A stretch of 64,000 nucleotides of DNA from assembly GCA_034111085.1 (NCBI GenBank), contig JAWUXZ010000067.1, positions 57,860-121,859 on the forward strand, given 5' to 3'. This DNA is from Dinoroseobacter sp034111085. GTDB lineage: Bacteria; Pseudomonadota; Alphaproteobacteria; Rhodobacterales; Rhodobacteraceae. The notes beneath the pieces were generated by a model. The model was not told where the DNA came from. It worked only from the letters and a program-made list of their open reading frames with translations, and searched no databases. A program made the position numbers and the translations under genes. This document shows, in pieces, positions 8,278 through 15,865 of the stretch. The stretch's first letter is position 1. Every line of letters begins with the position of its first letter.

Positions 8278-9378
8278 TTAGAAAAACACGTCCTCTAGCT
8301 CGCCCAGCAGGTGGCTGTAGACCGCCTCCATATGCGCCGACGGTTGGCGCAGGTGTAGTGTATTGGCCAGCGGATCGGGCGCGGTGATTAGGCTGCCCGA
8401 CATTTCCTCCAGCACCGCATGGCCGCAGAACGGCACGTAGACCGCCGAATACCCGCCCTCATGTGCGGCCACCAGCCGTCCGTCGCAAAGATCGTCTGCC
8501 ACATCCATCATCATCCGTGTCATCTGCCGAAAGGTATCCGCACTCGCCATCATCCTGCCCAGCGGATCGACAGCGGCGGCATCAAATCCGCAGGCGATGA
8601 CGATGCAATCGGGATTGAAGCGTTGCAGGGCAGGGATCACCAACCGCTCCATGGCTTCCAGATAAGTCGCATGGCCCGCGCCCGGTGGCAGGGGGATGTT
8701 CATATTGGTGCCGTCGCCCGGACCTGCGCCCTGATCCTCGGCATCCCCCGAATCCATCGGGTAGTTCCGGTCTTGGTGGATCGAAATCGTCAGCACATCG
8801 TCGCGGTCATAAAACACCGCCTCGGTGCCATTGCCGTGATGGACGTCCCAATCAATCACCGCGACGCGTTCGGTCAGGCGCTGCGCAAAAGCCGCCTCCA
8901 CCGCGATGGCGATATTGGCGAGCAGGCAGAATCCGTTGGGCATTTCCGGCAAGCAGTGATGGCCGGGCGGGCGTGACAGCGCATAAGCGTTGCGGTGCCT
9001 GCCTTTTAGGACCGACATCAACGCGCCTTGGACGAGGCCTGCCGACTGTGCTGCAATCTCAAAACCGCCCGCGCCGAACGGGGCACGCGGTCCAAGCTCG
9101 CCGCCGCCTTGATCCGACAGGGCCTTGAAGCGTGCCAGGTAGTTTTCAGGATGGACGCGCAGCAGGTCTTCGGAACTGGCCATTGGCGCGCTCGTCAAAT
9201 CCAGATCGCCCATCAAGCCCGTCACATCCAGAAGGTTTTTCAACCGCCGCTTCGTCTCAGGGCTGTCTGGAAACCCATCAAGCATCGGCTGCACCAAGCC
9301 TTCAACCGGCAGTGTCAGCGCATAGTTGCCGCCACCGTGCCACATGCAGCGCTCATCATGGAAAAACCCGGTCAGCAT
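8278..9378 (-). CDS. Histone deacetylase family protein (class II-like)
   Basis: 366 residues of the arginase/deacetylase fold. Bacterial members hydrolyse acetyl or other acyl groups from amines such as acetylpolyamines or acetyl-lysine, with zinc. The active-site RPPGHHC (about 137-142) supplies the His pair. DWDVHHGNGTE (176-186) carries two metal ligands (Asp178, His180), and the third is the Asp in ACGFDAAAVDPLG. N-terminal HDERCMWHGGG is typical of the class II-like bacterial subgroup. The gene follows the 80-residue gene upstream by only 5 bases, so they are likely co-transcribed. The substrate is not predictable from sequence. Confidence 0.9.
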   Translation of the reverse strand: MLTGFFHDERCMWHGGGNYALTLPVEGLVQPMLDGFPDSPETKRRLKNLLDVTGLMGDLDLTSAPMASSEDLLRVHPENYLARFKALSDQGGGELGPRAPFGAGGFEIAAQSAGLVQGALMSVLKGRHRNAYALSRPPGHHCLPEMPNGFCLLANIAIAVEAAFAQRLTERVAVIDWDVHHGNGTEAVFYDRDDVLTISIHQDRNYPMDSGDAEDQGAGPGDGTNMNIPLPPGAGHATYLEAMERLVIPALQRFNPDCIVIACGFDAAAVDPLGRMMASADTFRQMTRMMMDVADDLCDGRLVAAHEGGYSAVYVPFCGHAVLEEMSGSLITAPDPLANTLHLRQPSAHMEAVYSHLLGELEDVFF

Positions 9379-9383
9379 CTAGG

Positions 9384-9626
9384 TCACACCTCGCCGTCGC
9401 GTCGCAAACGGTAAATACCTTCGGGAAGGTCCAAAGCCGCGGCCAAATCGTTAAGCTGCGAGATCGACAAACTGACCCGCATCATCCGGTCGGTTCGCTC
9501 GCAATGCTGCCCCAGTGTCACGCAGTCTTCAAAGGCGTTGATCACAATGTCCTCGGCCAAAGGTGCGTCGCCCTCGTCCACAAGGGTCACAACGGTCGCG
9601 TCAAAATCATGCTCGATGGTAAACAT
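9384..9626 (-). CDS. Conserved hypothetical 80-residue protein
   Basis: An acidic soluble protein (FTIEHDFDATVVTLVDEGDA) with a C-terminal part ISQLNDLAAALDLPEGIYRL. There is no signal peptide, membrane segment or recognised domain. It is the gene directly upstream of the deacetylase, separated by 5 bases, and 14 bases downstream of the DCC gene, so the three may form one operon. Good codon use and the tight spacing support a real gene. The function is unknown. Confidence 0.65.
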   Translation of the reverse strand: MFTIEHDFDATVVTLVDEGDAPLAEDIVINAFEDCVTLGQHCERTDRMMRVSLSISQLNDLAAALDLPEGIYRLRRDGEV

Positions 9627-9640
9627 GACGCAAGCCTAGA

Positions 9641-10030
9641 TTATTTGGAGGGCTCTGCAATCCCAGCTTTCGCCTGACGGCGCAGGTGCCAGCGGTAGAT
9701 CAGCGGGGCGAGCGCATAATCATAGATCGCGCATGACAGCCAATGCACGCCCGGAACGCCCGTCAGCTGCCCCAGCCAGCGGTAGCGCGGCATCTCGGCC
9801 CAGAGCACGCGAAACGCAGGAATACCTGAAAGCACCTTATCACCTTGGCGCACATAAAGCCGCCGTGCCGCCTGATCTTGGCTCAGCCCCCAACGCGCCA
9901 AATTGCAGCCATTGAGGTCATCAAACTTCAGCGGCAAGGCGCGCTTGTCGGAATATGCGCGGTAGTGGTCAATCTCGAAAGAACAGACCGGGCATTGCGC
10001 GTTATAAAGGACTTCTGTGTCTTGGGTCAT
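9641..10030 (-). CDS. DCC family thiol-disulfide oxidoreductase-like protein (DUF393)
   Basis: 129 residues. The family-defining start LYNAQCPVCSFEIDHYRAY contains a CxxC pair (CPVC) and the later YDYALAPLIYRWHLRR tail is typical. DCC proteins have a thioredoxin-like fold and are presumed redox-active, but their substrates are unknown. It heads the minus-strand group with the 80-residue protein and the deacetylase. Confidence 0.85.
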   Translation of the reverse strand: MTQDTEVLYNAQCPVCSFEIDHYRAYSDKRALPLKFDDLNGCNLARWGLSQDQAARRLYVRQGDKVLSGIPAFRVLWAEMPRYRWLGQLTGVPGVHWLSCAIYDYALAPLIYRWHLRRQAKAGIAEPSK

Positions 10031-10122
10031 GTCAGGAACATAGGCGATGGGCCACGCCAGCCAAGGGGTTCTGGCAGGCCGCGACGCTTTGGCCTACATC
10101 TGTGTTGGTGAAGGAGACTGTG

Positions 10123-10845
10123 ATGATGCGCATAAAAATACTGATTGGATTTGGTGCGGCGTTGGCGTTGCAAGCCTGCACGCTGGCTGTGCCGCAACAA
10201 ACCGCGCGCCCTGTGTCCCAGCCTGCCGTTGCAGCCCCGCCGGTACTTTCCGCAGACGTTGCGTCGCGCAATTTCGTCAATGTGGTGGACCGGGTAGAGC
10301 CTATCGCCGAAGCTCAATGCCGCGCCCGCCTGCCGCGCGCCAATTGTGATTTCCAGATCGTTATCGATGACCGCGCCGATCAAGGCGTCAACGCGTTCCA
10401 GACGCTGGATCGCAACGGGCGCCCCATTCTCGGCTTCACCATTGGCCTGATTGCTGAGGCGCGCAATGCCGACGAGTTGGCCTTCGTGATGGGTCACGAG
10501 GCTGCACACCACATTGAGGGCCATATTCCGCAAGCCCAACGCCAAGCGCAGGCCGGTGCACTTGCCGGCGCGTTGTTGGGGGCGTTGATTGGGGGCGGGA
10601 ACCAGACCTTGATCGATCAGGGCATGAATGTCGGTGGGTTTGTTGGGGCGCGGCGGTTTAGCCAGGACCACGAGCTTGAAGCAGATGCGCTCGGCACCGT
10701 CATTGCCAAACGTGCGGGGTATGATCCGGTGCGCGGGGCGGCGTTCTTCACGCGCATTCCCGATCCGGGCGACCAGTTTCTCGGGTCTCATCCGCCCAAC
10801 GCTGCACGGATCGAGACCGTGCGCCGGGTTGCGGCTGGGCTGTAG
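10123..10845 (+). CDS. M48 family metalloprotease, lipoprotein
   Basis: 240 residues. The start at 10123 is chosen because AAGGAG lies 6 bases before it and because it yields a lipoprotein signal with lipobox LQAC (Cys19); a second ATG follows directly. The zinc motif HEAAH (His125, Glu126, His129) and the third ligand in SQDHELEADALG place it in the M48 peptidase family, the periplasmic group related to BepA/LoiP that handles outer-membrane protein quality control. A glycine/alanine-rich hydrophobic stretch (AGALAGALLGALIGGG) follows the active site. The gene stands alone. Confidence 0.88.
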   Translation: MMRIKILIGFGAALALQACTLAVPQQTARPVSQPAVAAPPVLSADVASRNFVNVVDRVEPIAEAQCRARLPRANCDFQIVIDDRADQGVNAFQTLDRNGRPILGFTIGLIAEARNADELAFVMGHEAAHHIEGHIPQAQRQAQAGALAGALLGALIGGGNQTLIDQGMNVGGFVGARRFSQDHELEADALGTVIAKRAGYDPVRGAAFFTRIPDPGDQFLGSHPPNAARIETVRRVAAGL

Positions 10846-10863
10846 GATAGGGCGCGCACGCCT

Positions 10864-11082
10864 CTAGCCGTTATCATCTTCGACAGTTGGCTCAGGAAAG
10901 CTCGTCTGGATAATGTCCTGACGCAGCACCGCGTCGATCTTGCGCGAAAGGTTCTCGACCCCGTCGCTGACCTCGCCCATCACTGCAACGCCAAGGCCCA
11001 CGCTGGCAGCGGTCAAAACGACCCAATCAACCGTGGCCGCACCGCTTTCGTCGGCCCAAAAGGCAGCTAGATGATCTCGCAT
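10864..11082 (-). CDS. Flp-type pilin-like small protein
   Basis: 72 residues. The start at 11082 is preceded by AGGAG with good spacing; a longer frame upstream lacks this. The protein reads DESGAATVDWVVLTAASVGLG, an acidic residue pair followed by a hydrophobic helix, like the mature part of Flp/type IVb pilins and the small TadE-like proteins of this group. The usual cleavage-site glycine is in an atypical context, and no tad/cpa genes are nearby. A pilin role is therefore inference; it could be a short membrane protein of another function. Confidence 0.65.
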   Translation of the reverse strand: MRDHLAAFWADESGAATVDWVVLTAASVGLGVAVMGEVSDGVENLSRKIDAVLRQDIIQTSFPEPTVEDDNG

Positions 11083-11275
11083 GGGACGTCTCCTGTGCAT
11101 ATTCTGCGCTAAGTTTGACGCCGCAATGTGATCCGCGCTCGGCATAAATGGGGCAGATGCATGGCATTTTGTCTAGGCGGTCTGTGCGCGCCGCAGGTTT
11201 GATCTGCATCAAGGTCCGCATCTGTCCTGCTGCTAGGGTGTCTTTGGAGAACCGTCATCGCATGGAGACGACCCA

Positions 11276-11536
11276 ATGGCCCAAAGCATATTAAAACGCC
11301 ACGCAGCCTTGCTGGACCGGATGGCCACAACGCTGGGTGTTGATCTCGAAGAAGCGACCTTGCGGGGCGAATTGCCCATGGATGATCTCGCGGAGGCTGT
11401 GTTGCGATGCACGGGCTGCACCAACGCGGATGGATGCGATCATTGGCTTGATGATCATGCCAACGGCGGAGCAGAACACGCGCCCGAGTATTGCCGGAAT
11501 GCGCGCCAGCTTGAGGGCCTGCGCGTCGCGAAGTGA
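11276..11536 (+). CDS. DUF6455 family protein
   Basis: 86 residues with the conserved pattern CTGCTNADGCDHWL (Cys residues about 45, 48 and 54) and the C-terminal APEYCRNA, which define this alphaproteobacterial family. The cysteines suggest a metal or disulfide site, but the function is unknown. A GGAGAC sequence precedes the ATG. An intrinsic terminator follows at 11568. Confidence 0.82.
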   Translation: MAQSILKRHAALLDRMATTLGVDLEEATLRGELPMDDLAEAVLRCTGCTNADGCDHWLDDHANGGAEHAPEYCRNARQLEGLRVAK

Positions 11537-11567
11537 GCGCGACGCGATTCTGATGCCTTCAGGAATA

Positions 11568-11597
11568 GGGGCGGGTTGTGGAGGCCTGCCCCTTTTT
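11568..11597 (+). terminator. Intrinsic terminator after the DUF6455 gene
   Basis: GGGGCGGG pairs with CCTGCCCC (one mismatch) across a 9-nt loop and is followed by TTTTT. It is positioned 31 bases after the stop codon. Confidence 0.7.
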
Positions 11598-11790
11598 CAT
11601 GTCTGTTGCAGGTGCGCGCGGATTGGCTGGCCAAGCGGACATTGATCTTCGGGGAGGTGCCCGTCACCTGAGCGCTTACAACACCTTCAAAGCACTGCGC
11701 GCTTGATATCTGCTGCGTTTACCTGAGCGATAAGGCCTTGCGGCACAGGATGCTTGCAGCGCATGCGGTGCTGTGACCGGAGGGGCTTAT

Positions 11791-12147
11791 TTGACAGAAC
11801 TGCGCATAATCGACGGCGTGATCTCGGATCGCGGGTCCAAATACAGCGTGTCTGGGTGCGCAGTGGCGTCTCGGGTGGATGTGGATGCCGCGCTGAAAGC
11901 TCTGAAGAAAAACAAGAAATTCGCCAAGGCCACCCACAACTCATGGGGCGTGCTGTTGCCGGGCGGTCCGCTGAAAAGCGACGACGGCGAAGCAGGCGCA
12001 GGCAACGTGATCCTCGCGGTGCTGGAGGGGGCTGGGATCGAAGGCCAGTTGGTGATCGTGACGCGCTGGTTCGGTGGGAAACACCTCGGAGGAGACCGGT
12101 TCAGACATGTGCGCGAGGCTACGAAGGCATGGCTGAACGGGGTGTGA
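11791..12147 (+). CDS. IMPACT/YigZ-like protein (UPF0029), single-domain
   Basis: 118 residues if translation starts at the TTG at 11791, which has GGAGGGG six bases upstream. A GTG at 11773 would add six residues. The core KATHNSWG, KSDDGEAGAGNVIL and VIVTRWFGGKHLGGDRFRHV is the UPF0029 (Impact N-terminal) domain. YigZ proteins are normally about 200 residues with a second C-terminal domain; this one ends after the first. Members bind ribosomes or nucleic acid in eukaryotes; the bacterial role is unsettled. Confidence 0.78.
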   Translation: MTELRIIDGVISDRGSKYSVSGCAVASRVDVDAALKALKKNKKFAKATHNSWGVLLPGGPLKSDDGEAGAGNVILAVLEGAGIEGQLVIVTRWFGGKHLGGDRFRHVREATKAWLNGV

Positions 12148-12148
12148 T

Positions 12149-12271
12149 GTGTGTGACGGCGAAAAGCATGTGTATTTTCATGGGTTTAGCAAGTCACTGC
12201 ATGCCAGACGGTTCCGCAGTGACTTGACGCCCGAGCGCTGGGCCCAGCTTGAGGCGATGGAAAAGGCCTAG
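12149..12271 (+). CDS. Possible 40-residue ORF downstream of the YigZ-like gene
   Basis: A GTG at 12149, one base after the YigZ-like stop, opens a frame reading DGEKHVYFHGFSKSLHARRF and ending TPERWAQLEAMEKA before TAG. Composition and codon choice look protein-coding and the C-terminal half predicts a helix. The stop codon lies in CTAG shared with the stop of the convergent CDGSH gene. No strong ribosome binding site is seen, so it would depend on coupling. It may also be the remnant of a longer gene. The family is not recognised. Confidence 0.4.
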   Translation: MCDGEKHVYFHGFSKSLHARRFRSDLTPERWAQLEAMEKA

Positions 12272-12513
12272 CTAAGCTTGCTGTGGCTGCCATCGCAAAG
12301 AACGCCGTTCGACGATTGCTTGCAGCCACAAAAGAACACCCGCTTGGTTTCGTCGGCCGTATACTTTTTCGGCACAAAATCGGTGTCTTTGTGCGAGCCA
12401 TCACAAAACGGTTGGCTCGCGGACTTGCCGCAAGCACACCAGAAATATGACTTTCCAGCTTCGACCTCGACCGGAAACGGAGCTTTTTGGGCGATGATTG
12501 GGGTATCAGATAT
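12268..12513 (-). CDS. Dual CDGSH iron-sulfur protein, apparent ATA start
   Basis: 81 residues with two CDGSH-type motifs: CACGKSASQPFCDGSH and CGCKQSSNGVLCDGSH. Each can hold a 2Fe-2S cluster through three Cys and one His, so this is a small two-motif CDGSH protein acting in redox or iron-sulfur transfer. The frame has no ATG, GTG or TTG ahead of the first motif. It opens after a TAA and the natural N-terminus (SDTPIIAQKAPFPVEVEAGK) is preceded by ATA at 12511-12513, with AGGA at suitable spacing upstream. Homologues begin MSDTP-like as far as I recall, so ATA replaces ATG. Either AUA is used or the gene is poorly translated. Confidence 0.7.
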   Translation of the reverse strand: MSDTPIIAQKAPFPVEVEAGKSYFWCACGKSASQPFCDGSHKDTDFVPKKYTADETKRVFFCGCKQSSNGVLCDGSHSKLS

Positions 12514-12745
12514 GGGCGTTTTCCTGTTCGTGGTTTGATTAGCACGAGGTTAGCGACCGGGCTGCACCTGTCGAGGCGTAAGGGCGCACAGTGACTGTTT
12601 GAAAGCGTGAGGCCAAAAGAACGGAATTGGTTTGCGGGCGTAGATCTCGCGAGAGAACTTTTTGCCCAACTCAAGACAAACTTGATCTCATTGCAATTTC
12701 CGAACCTTTTGCCACTCAGCTAAGACTTCGCCCTCGGGACGAAAT

Positions 12746-14122
12746 CTATTCCGCTATACGTCCCCACAAATCATACTCTCCCGCCTCATCGACCTCGACC
12801 ATCACCAAATCGCCCACCGACAACCCCTCGGTGTCCTCGTCGATAAACAGGTTCCCGTCGATCTCGGGCGCATCGGCCTTTGTCCGGCAGGTTGCTACTC
12901 CGTCGGTATCGATTTCGTCGACGAGCACCTCCATCCGCTGGCCGACTTTCGCAGCCAGCTTGGCCTCCGAGATCGCTTGTGCCTTTTCCATGAAGCGGTC
13001 CCAGCGCTCCTGCTTGATCTCGGGTGCCACATGATCGGGCAAAGCGGCCGAGCGCGCGCCCGCGACATTCTCGTATTGAAAGCATCCCACCCGGTCCAAC
13101 TGCGCCTCGTCGAGCCAATCGAGCAAGTACTCAAACTCCGCCTCAGTCTCGCCGGGATATCCGACGATAAACGTGCTCCGAATAGTCATATCCGCACAAA
13201 TCGCGCGCCATTCGGCGATCCGGTCCAGCGTCTTCTCGCTCGCGGCAGGCCGCGCCATCCGCTTCAACACATCCGGATGCCCATGTTGGAACGGCACGTC
13301 CAGATAGGGCAGCACCAAACCGTCAGCCATCAGCGGAATCAGGTCGCGCACATGCGGGTAAGGGTAGACGTAATGCAGCCGAACCCAAGCGCCTAAGGAT
13401 CCCAGATCGCGCGCCAGATCAGTGATATGCGCGCGGTGTCCGCGATCCACCGCATGCTTGATATCCACGCCATAGGCCGAGGTGTCCTGCGAGATCACCA
13501 GCAGCTCTTTCACGCCGTCCGCGACCAACCTTTCAGCCTCGCGCAGCACCGCATGGGCGGGGCGCGACACCAGCCGTCCGCGCATATCGGGGATGATGCA
13601 AAACTTACATTTGTGGTTACAGCCCTCCGAGATTTTCAGATAGCTATAATGGCGCGGTGTTAACGACACGTTACGCGCTGGGATCAAATCGATAAACGGG
13701 TCGGGGTCCGGCGGTACTGCGGCATGGACTGCGTCCAGCACCGCCTCGTATTGCTGCGGTCCGGTTACGGCCAAAACCTTAGGGTGCGCGCCGGTGATAT
13801 AGTCCGGATCGGCCCCCAAACAGCCCGTCACAATGACCTTGCCGTTCTCGGCTAAAGCCTCGCCAATCGCGTCTAGGCTTTCCGCCTTGGCGCTGTCCAG
13901 AAACCCGCAGGTGTTGACGATCACCGCCCCTGCGCCAGTGTAGTCGGGCGAGATCGCATAGCCCTCGGCCCGTAGTTTCGTCAGGATCCGCTCGCTATCG
14001 ACCAACGCTTTGGGACAGCCAAGCGAGACCATGCCAATTGTCGGCTGACCGGGGCGCGGTGTGTCGCGCGTCTGGATTCTCGGCGCGATGTCCGGGCGAA
14101 GCGAGGGAGGGTTCTGTGCCAT
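12746..14122 (-). CDS. rimO: Ribosomal protein S12 methylthiotransferase RimO
   Basis: 458 residues. It adds a methylthio group to an aspartate of ribosomal protein S12, using two 4Fe-4S clusters and S-adenosylmethionine. The N-terminal UPF0004 domain has cluster cysteines Cys36, Cys72 and Cys101 (SLGCPKALVDSE, NTCGFLDSAK, TGCLGAD). The radical SAM motif is CNHKCKFC (Cys168, 172, 175). A TRAM-type domain ends the protein. The start at 14122 (MAQNPPSL) is preferred over an ATG ten codons upstream because it matches the usual length. An intrinsic terminator of the upstream gene separates the two. Confidence 0.95.
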   Translation of the reverse strand: MAQNPPSLRPDIAPRIQTRDTPRPGQPTIGMVSLGCPKALVDSERILTKLRAEGYAISPDYTGAGAVIVNTCGFLDSAKAESLDAIGEALAENGKVIVTGCLGADPDYITGAHPKVLAVTGPQQYEAVLDAVHAAVPPDPDPFIDLIPARNVSLTPRHYSYLKISEGCNHKCKFCIIPDMRGRLVSRPAHAVLREAERLVADGVKELLVISQDTSAYGVDIKHAVDRGHRAHITDLARDLGSLGAWVRLHYVYPYPHVRDLIPLMADGLVLPYLDVPFQHGHPDVLKRMARPAASEKTLDRIAEWRAICADMTIRSTFIVGYPGETEAEFEYLLDWLDEAQLDRVGCFQYENVAGARSAALPDHVAPEIKQERWDRFMEKAQAISEAKLAAKVGQRMEVLVDEIDTDGVATCRTKADAPEIDGNLFIDEDTEGLSVGDLVMVEVDEAGEYDLWGRIAE

Positions 14123-14166
14123 GCCGACCCTATAGCTGCGCCAGTCGCGCACGGGAAGACCCCACG

Positions 14167-14187
14167 AAAAAGGGCCCAGCAGGGCCC
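14167..14187 (-). terminator. Intrinsic terminator of the outer-membrane barrel gene
   Basis: On the minus strand: GGGCCC, loop TGCT, GGGCCC, then TTTTT. A textbook Rho-independent terminator 27 bases after the stop at 14214 and before rimO. Confidence 0.8.
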
Positions 14188-14213
14188 AATCTCAGCACAT
14201 CGCAAAATGCAGC

Positions 14214-15001
14214 CTAGAAGCTGAATTCGTACGTTGCTCGCAGCCCCAGATCGCGCACGCCCTCCTGCACTTTGCCTGCGTCCAGATCTACGCTCAGATA
14301 GCCGCTTGCGATGTCCATGCCGCCTCCGACACCGATCCGGGGGGAGAAGAAGGCGCTGGTCCCGGCAATGGTGCTTGTGTTGGCCCCGTAATCCAACCCG
14401 AGGCTGATATAGGGCAAAATCCCACTTGCCATCGGTGCAACCGGCTCAACCTTCGCGCCAAGCGCCAGCGAGATGTTGGTGATGTCATTGGCCGCAACCG
14501 CACCCCCGGTGCCCGTATAGGCTGGCTGTTGCTCGCTATAGGCACCGAACTTGCCGAACGGCGTCACGTTCCAAGCACCGCCCCTATAGTTGCCCGTCAG
14601 GGTCAACGAGGCCGAGGTTCGGCTGGAGCTGAAGGCCGTGCCTTGGGTTTGGTACTCCGGCCGCGCAACCGAGATGAAGCCGTCAAGGAACAGATCGCTC
14701 TGGGCCCGTTTGGCAAAGTAGACCCCCAGCGCGACCGAGGTGATTTCTGTTCGTTGCGTGGCGTTTTGGATATCGGTGCGCCCCTCGAGCGAGACCCAAG
14801 CGTTCCACTCATGTTGGCCAAACTGGCTTTGCGCGCCGGGTAGGTTCTGGGTGGAAAGGAAGACCGAGTTACAGGTGGCCGTGTTGCCGCCGCCGCCGTT
14901 CAATCGGTTTTGAGTGTTGTTGGAAATATCCGTGCGGGTGGCATTGGTCTGGCTGTTGGCTCCGATGACGCTTCCGGTGGTCACCAGGTCACCAGGCCAG
15001 C
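14214..15001 (-). pseudogene. C-terminal beta-barrel part of a frameshifted outer-membrane protein
   Basis: The frame that carries the bulk of the protein reads LVTTGSVIGANSQTN onward. It holds a run of amphipathic strands such as ITSVALGVYFAKRAQSDLFL and ASLTLTGNYRGGAWNVTPFG, and ends DLGLRATYEFSF. The terminal Phe and alternating pattern are typical of BAM-dependent outer-membrane barrels, with autotransporter-like character. It has no start of its own. Removing one copy of the 8-bp repeat at 14979-14996 joins it exactly to the upstream signal-peptide frame, giving one 390-residue protein. Confidence 0.65.
14979..14996. repeat. 8-bp tandem duplication causing the frameshift
   Basis: Period-8 tract, 2.25 copies: GGTCACCA GGTCACCA GG on the plus strand (CTGGTGAC twice in the gene's sense). 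The extra copy adds 8 bases, shifting the frame and creating a TGA right after it. Confidence 0.85.
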
Positions 15002-15394
15002 GCCAGCGCCGGTCGCTGCGGCGATGCACGAAATTGTCAAACTGACGAAATGAGCAAAAATGCGAACGTCCGTTACCCCATTGGGTGCCGTATAGCTCTC
15101 GTTGGTGGATGGAAACACAGTCTTGAGCAGCCCGTGATCTGCACCGGAATATGGAGTGAAATGAGGATTTGATCCTTGGACTACCGCCCCAGCTGTAGCG
15201 GTCAAGACATCGCCCTCAGACACCAAAACTGTGAGGTTATTTAGAGTAAGAACAGTATTGGTCGTCGACGAGCATATTTGCTCAGGGAGGGTCACAAAAC
15301 CTGCATGCAACGCAGTTGGGGCAAGAAGGCCAAGAGCCAAGGCCGACACAGTCAGAGTGGGCCAGAAATAGGAATTCCGAGAATTACGTTTCAT
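14981..15394 (-). CDS. N-terminal signal-peptide part of the frameshifted outer-membrane protein
   Basis: 137 residues as it stands: a signal peptide (MKRNSRNSYFWPTLTVSALA, then LGLLAPTALHAG), followed by a secreted region rich in Thr, Ser and Asn (TNTVLTLNNLTVLVSEGDVL). It ends GAGAGLVTW at the TGA created by the tandem duplication. Its continuation is in the next frame. As encoded it would be a truncated periplasmic fragment without a barrel. It is transcribed from the 471-base gap upstream and ended by the terminator at 14167. The full-length protein would be a surface or outer-membrane protein of unknown ligand. Confidence 0.65.
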   Translation of the reverse strand: MKRNSRNSYFWPTLTVSALALGLLAPTALHAGFVTLPEQICSSTTNTVLTLNNLTVLVSEGDVLTATAGAVVQGSNPHFTPYSGADHGLLKTVFPSTNESYTAPNGVTDVRIFAHFVSLTISCIAAATGAGAGLVTW

Positions 15395-15865
15395 TGGCCT
15401 GACCCTACTTTCGGTGTTGCCTGATTAAGTTTTGCTGACTGATTCGGTAGAATACGGTTCGCGCGATCAGAGGTTTGCAACATCTGCCATGCAGAAATCG
15501 GCCATTTTCGAAGATTATCTGTGATGATTCGAACCTGCCAAGTTTCTTGACGAAAGCTAACGGTCAAAAATGGATGGCATTGTCGGGGCAAACATGGGCC
15601 AAACTTCGCTCGTTAAGAACGCAAAAAGACGCCGCAACTGAGGTGAGCTGACATTCCCCAAGCCGAACTTTCTCGATGATATCTTGCCACGTCTGCCTCG
15701 GCCCGCATCCCGAAGGTCGCACACGTCTAAGCGCATGAGCCCCCCGTCTAGGTCGATGCTCAGGAACGCCCCCCGACCGTTCTTGCAGCGCGCGGGTTCG
15801 TTTTCCCACTTTTGACGCAGGCCGCGCGCTGATAGGATCAATGCAACACAACAAAGGGGCGCAGC
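15395..15865. other. 471-bp non-coding gap between divergent genes
   Basis: The region separates the outer-membrane gene (minus) from AsmA (plus) and must hold both promoters. A minus-strand frame at 15557-15841 includes FLSIDLDGGLMRLDVCDLRD, which looks somewhat protein-like, but its flanks do not and no ribosome binding site is visible. It may be a degraded gene. I see no tRNA or repeat here. Confidence 0.35.

Noticed and set aside
12186..12674. A 162-residue minus-strand frame over the CDGSH gene
   Set aside because: The adjacent frame carries two exact CDGSH motifs; this frame gives Ser/Arg/Ala-rich text only.
15520..15545. GATTCGAACCTGC, resembling the T-arm of a tRNA on the minus strand
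   Set aside because: No acceptor stem, anticodon arm or CCA-adjacent pairing surrounds it.
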